DNA of 47,695 bases from Chara braunii (taxonomy: Eukaryota > Streptophyta > Charophyceae > Charales > Characeae), in assembly GCA_003427395.1 (NCBI GenBank), contig BFEA01000293.1, positions 1,184,252-1,231,946 of the forward strand. The letters run 5' to 3'. The first letter of the stretch is position 1, and each line of letters begins with the position of its first letter. Position numbers and translations under genes: made by a program. Below the pieces are notes generated by a model. That model was not told where the DNA came from. It searched no databases and saw only the letters and a list, made by a program, of their open reading frames with translations. This document shows positions 1 to 47,695 of the stretch, one piece after another.

Positions 1-137
1 GCACCCGGCGATCTGCGTCACACCATTCGAGCTACATCATGGTGGAGAGAAAGCACGGATCTTCGCTGATCTCCTTCTGCCACAGGCTGCCGACACGGGT
101 CCTACCGGACCCGACATAGGGGTAGAAGGACACAGTA

Positions 138-297
138 GGGCCAAAGGCCCGACCTTGGGGGTACTACAGGCCGTAAAGGCCTCACCTTGGACCAGACCCG
201 ACGGGCAGGCCCAAACGACATTACCGTTTGGGTCTGGCGGCGTTCTTGAGGCTGCCGCCCGCCGGTTGGGGCTGAACCGTCCATCTGGACGGTTCAG
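138..297. repeat. Cluster of short perfect inverted repeats
   Basis: Three hairpins lie within 160 bp. 138-150 reads GGGCC-AAA-GGCCC. 192-199 with 230-237 pairs CCAGACCC with GGGTCTGG, and inside it 210-217 pairs with 225-232 (CCCAAACG/CGTTTGGG). 272-282 pairs with 287-297 (CTGAACCGTCC/GGACGGTTCAG). No gene context is visible. Confidence 0.6.
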
Positions 298-589
298 GGC
301 ACGGCCAGGCCTCGCAGCATTGAGGCCGGCCTCTGCCCCACCGGTATAAGGAACCGGTCCAGCCTCAGTCGAAGGATCGACCTACCGGCACTCTACCGGT
401 ACGGTATGGTACAGCGCACATTAGCGATGGCGCTATCTTTAGCGCAGGAGCAGCGAGGAGCAGCGCAGCGCAGCATGAGCGCAGCAGCGGCGAGCGGAAC
501 AGCAGCAGGGCGACTGAGCCAGACCGGCGGCCATCGCCGCCTGAGGTATCAGGGAGCCGGAGGTTCTCTCCTCCCTCCCATCGTCAGCC

Positions 590-672
590 CCCTCTCTCTC
601 TCTCTCTCCTCCTCGGCTCCTCCTTCTTCTTCTTCTTCTTCTTTTTCTTCTTCTTCTCTTCAGACTCCACCT

Positions 673-704
<32 letters not shown>

Positions 705-711
705 AGATTGG
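590..711. repeat. CT / TTC microsatellite
   Basis: Runs of CT followed by interrupted TTC/TCC repeats. This polypyrimidine tract accounts for the serine-rich frame read here. Confidence 0.85.
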
Positions 712-1818
712 AGACTTATACTAGTTGGACAGAGTTCAGTGTTGGGCTTCGGTGGTATGAGACTGTGGAACTTACCGGACTGGAGACTTGGAGATTGTTG
801 GGGTAGATACTTTGCGGCATCACAGTTCGGACACCGGTTGCATTTGGACTCTGTATCTCCGACATTGGTGACTGATTGTCCTCGACATTTTGATCTTGTT
901 GGATGACATTTTGGATTACCATATCGGTGACCTATCGGATTCTATTTCGGTGACCTACCGGTGCTGTCTACCTCCCCCACCTCCTTCGTCTCTCCTCCCA
1001 CCTTTCATCTGTGTATGAGTGTATGGGATCTGGGCATCGTCCATGCTTGGCCCAGACCCCACCATCTCACGATTGTATGTGTGTGGAGTGATTCTTGAGT
1101 CAGTCTATGTGAGTCAGTCTATGTGAGTCAGTCCGTTTATCAGACTTCCGCTGCATACATGCTCATCCTACATTGGTTGATCTTTGGTTCTGCTCATACT
1201 CATTGAAGTATGTAACATACAGCCTACAGGCCTACACAAAAACAGCAGAAAGGACGAAAAGAAATGGCCTAGTGGTCTAAGGCTGCCTAGAAGAGAGACC
1301 CCAGCAAGTGACAGAGCCTCGCAGACCTCAAGCCAAAACTACAAAACTAAACTACATAGAAGGAAGTCCCATTAAGGAACAGGTCAGGGGATCAAGTCCA
1401 GTAGCACCCAAAATATTACAAAACTAATCTTCTTAGTTATACATCCCGCTGGGAATCTGCAGGTTATTGCAATCCTGCACACGGTTGACGTCTTTGGCTG
1501 CTCCTGATGAGTAGCTGGGGATCCGAGGATGTGGTTTCTTACAGTTGCTGTTCGTTTTTCTCCACCACGAAGTCCCACAACCTATTAAATTGTGTGGAAA
1601 GTCTTTGCCCACTTTTCCTGGATGCGAATCGTGATCCTATGGGGTACCCTCTTCACCTGAATAAAACGTACAACCATTATCGTTGTATCTCGACTGCAAG
1701 TTGGCTCACATACAGCAATAATGACACTACGTTCTATTTTGGGAAGGACAATAGTGTAACATGTGTTCAGTCTGTTACACCTCTGTTCTTTTGCTGGTGG
1801 TGTTTGCTATTGTACTAA

Positions 1819-46612
<44,794 letters not shown>

Positions 46613-47628
46613 GTAACTCGCCTTCCATGTCTTTGTAGCTCCGGCAACATTAATACTCGAGAATATGCGAATATTAATATATAATAATATTTGTATTCAA
46701 TCGGTCGTATTTGTTCAGCCTGTAGCTATCGAAGTTGCCTACTCTATAATTGAAGGGTATCGGAGTTCGACTATTGTTATAACTTCAATGACTTCAATGG
46801 CAATTTGCAACTATTGTTATAACTTCAATGACTTCAATGGCAATTTGCAACTACTGTTATAACTTCAATGACTTCAATGGCAATTTGCAACTATTGTTTG
46901 GTTTGCTAACAAGACCTTGATATGGCCCGTATGGTAGTAAGGACCAGCCCAAATTCTTGTTCTAGTCTTGTGGTATAGGGGTGTTGGCAGTGTGGGTACG
47001 TTTCGATCGGGATTTGAACCCATGCGATATCCTTTAAGAATCACATGCGTATATTCAGCCACATGGTAGCTACAAGAAATTTCCCCTGCTTATGTTTGAA
47101 TGGTTGCCTTATGTTTGCCTTAATCTTGCCTGGACCATATGTCTGAGTCTGGGTGAGGTGAACTACAAACACAAGACGTCATTGGAAACCAAATTTGTCT
47201 TTTTTCGTTGCTCTGCAGTTAGGGCCTACTTTACGCTGCTTGGGTTTGGCTGTGGTTTGGCAGGTGTTGGCTGAGGGAGTAGACTGAGCAAAGAGCTGTT
47301 TTTTCTTTTCACTTTTGGAAATTATTGCGGAATAAGTTCGAATAACCCCAATAAATCCCCTTAAACGTCCCACCTGAATCTCCAGCTGATTTATATCTCA
47401 AGTAGGAACCCAATGGAAGCCTCAATTTTGAGCATCTGGAATAACTGACAGGTCCTTCTTGTCTGGTGAGACTGTTCTGACCAGATAGGTTTCATAGCCT
47501 ACTTGTGCAATGCCGGTGATTGAAGAGCTGATTGGGCGAGGGCAAGCAGCCTTGCATTCTTGCTTCAGCATAAGAAGACCGTGGCTATGGCCGCATCAAC
47601 TCTTTTCATCAAACCTATCTCACAGGCC

Positions 47629-47631
<3 letters not shown>
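46613..47631 (+). other. Intronic stretch after exon g
   Basis: No further exon recognised. Contains a 40-bp tandem repeat (46771-46890) and a weak tRNA-like segment on the minus strand at about 46998-47080 (TGGGTTCAAATCCCG resembles a B box; no acceptor stem pairing found). Confidence 0.5.
46771..46890. repeat. Three 40-bp tandem units
   Basis: CTATTGTTATAACTTCAATG then ACTTCAATGGCAATTTGCAA, three times, with one visible substitution in the third unit (CTACTG), then a partial fourth (CTATTGTTTGG). Confidence 0.95.

Positions 47632-47695
<64 letters not shown>
47632..47695. repeat. (CT)n microsatellite running off the window
   Basis: CT run to the last base. GGCTATGGCCGC lies 45 bp upstream, as at the other CT-rich LTR-like loci, so another such unit may begin here. 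Confidence 0.95.

Noticed and set aside
406-906. 166-codon plus-strand ORF as a gene upstream of AK-HSDH
   Set aside because: Composition is Ala/Ser/Pro from microsatellite DNA and no domain or splice context supports it.
1262-1403. tRNA gene suggested by GGCCTAGTGGTCTAAGGC and GGATCAAGTCC
   Set aside because: The two boxes are about 110 bp apart, and no acceptor or anticodon stem pairs. At best a decayed tRNA-derived SINE.
46998-47080. tRNA gene on the minus strand from a B-box-like TGGGTTCAAATCCCG
   Set aside because: No matching acceptor stem or convincing anticodon arm found by eye.

Overview
The window looks like nuclear DNA of a streptophyte with a repeat-swollen genome. A charophyte alga such as Chara is my best guess, but that is inference. 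The only host gene I can support is an internal part of a plant-type bifunctional aspartokinase/homoserine dehydrogenase (AK-HSDH) on the + strand. Seven exons (1861-2170, 3430-3482, 16205-16422, 24460-24547, 35650-35763, 44077-44175, 46418-46612) join in one frame. They give 1,077 coding nt (359 codons) spread over about 44.8 kb. They run from the distal aspartokinase catalytic domain through the ACT regulatory region to the first residues of the HSDH NAD(P)-binding fold. The start of the gene lies left of the window and the HSDH catalytic domain lies right of it. All introns have GT..AG ends and two exceed 11 kb.

Almost everything else is transposable-element debris inside these introns. 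(1) One LINE lineage with an RT-associated zinc-binding C-terminus and CCHC-type ORF1 occurs on both strands (around 3.6, 4.9-7.0, 8.3-11.7, 16.9, 19.3-20.1, 21.3-23.8, 26.2-27.3 and 36.6-38.2 kb). Five 3' ends carry the same short stem-loop just before an A-rich tail, and two insertions keep clear target-site duplications. (2) Ty3/gypsy chromovirus remains lie on the minus strand: protease-RT-RNase H-integrase-chromodomain plus polypurine tract and 3' LTR at 27.5-31.7 kb, and 5' LTR, tRNA-iMet-type primer-binding site and gag at 38.6-42 kb. The two halves lie on opposite sides of AK-HSDH exon 5. (3) LTR-like units without internal domains begin TGTnAyGA and end near TTTGCAG (12.8, 14.2, 34.1 and 42.0 kb). 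(4) Long CT, GT, GAA and TTTG microsatellites, several short tandem duplications, a fold-back element and a degenerate about 125-150 bp satellite (17.2-18.4 kb) fill much of the rest.

Two U6 snRNA-like copies (about 14.0-14.1 kb and 43.4 kb, both minus) have A-rich 3' tails and imperfect target-site duplications. They look like LINE-mobilised retrocopies, and each carries a change in a functional U6 motif.

The assembly itself carries artefacts. A complete Nextera mate-pair junction sequence is embedded at 43991-44028, 49 bp from exon 6. A single N at 39246 sits between two identical 62-bp blocks, and another N at 33482 joins a GT run to a GA run. Long-range order in introns should therefore be treated with caution.
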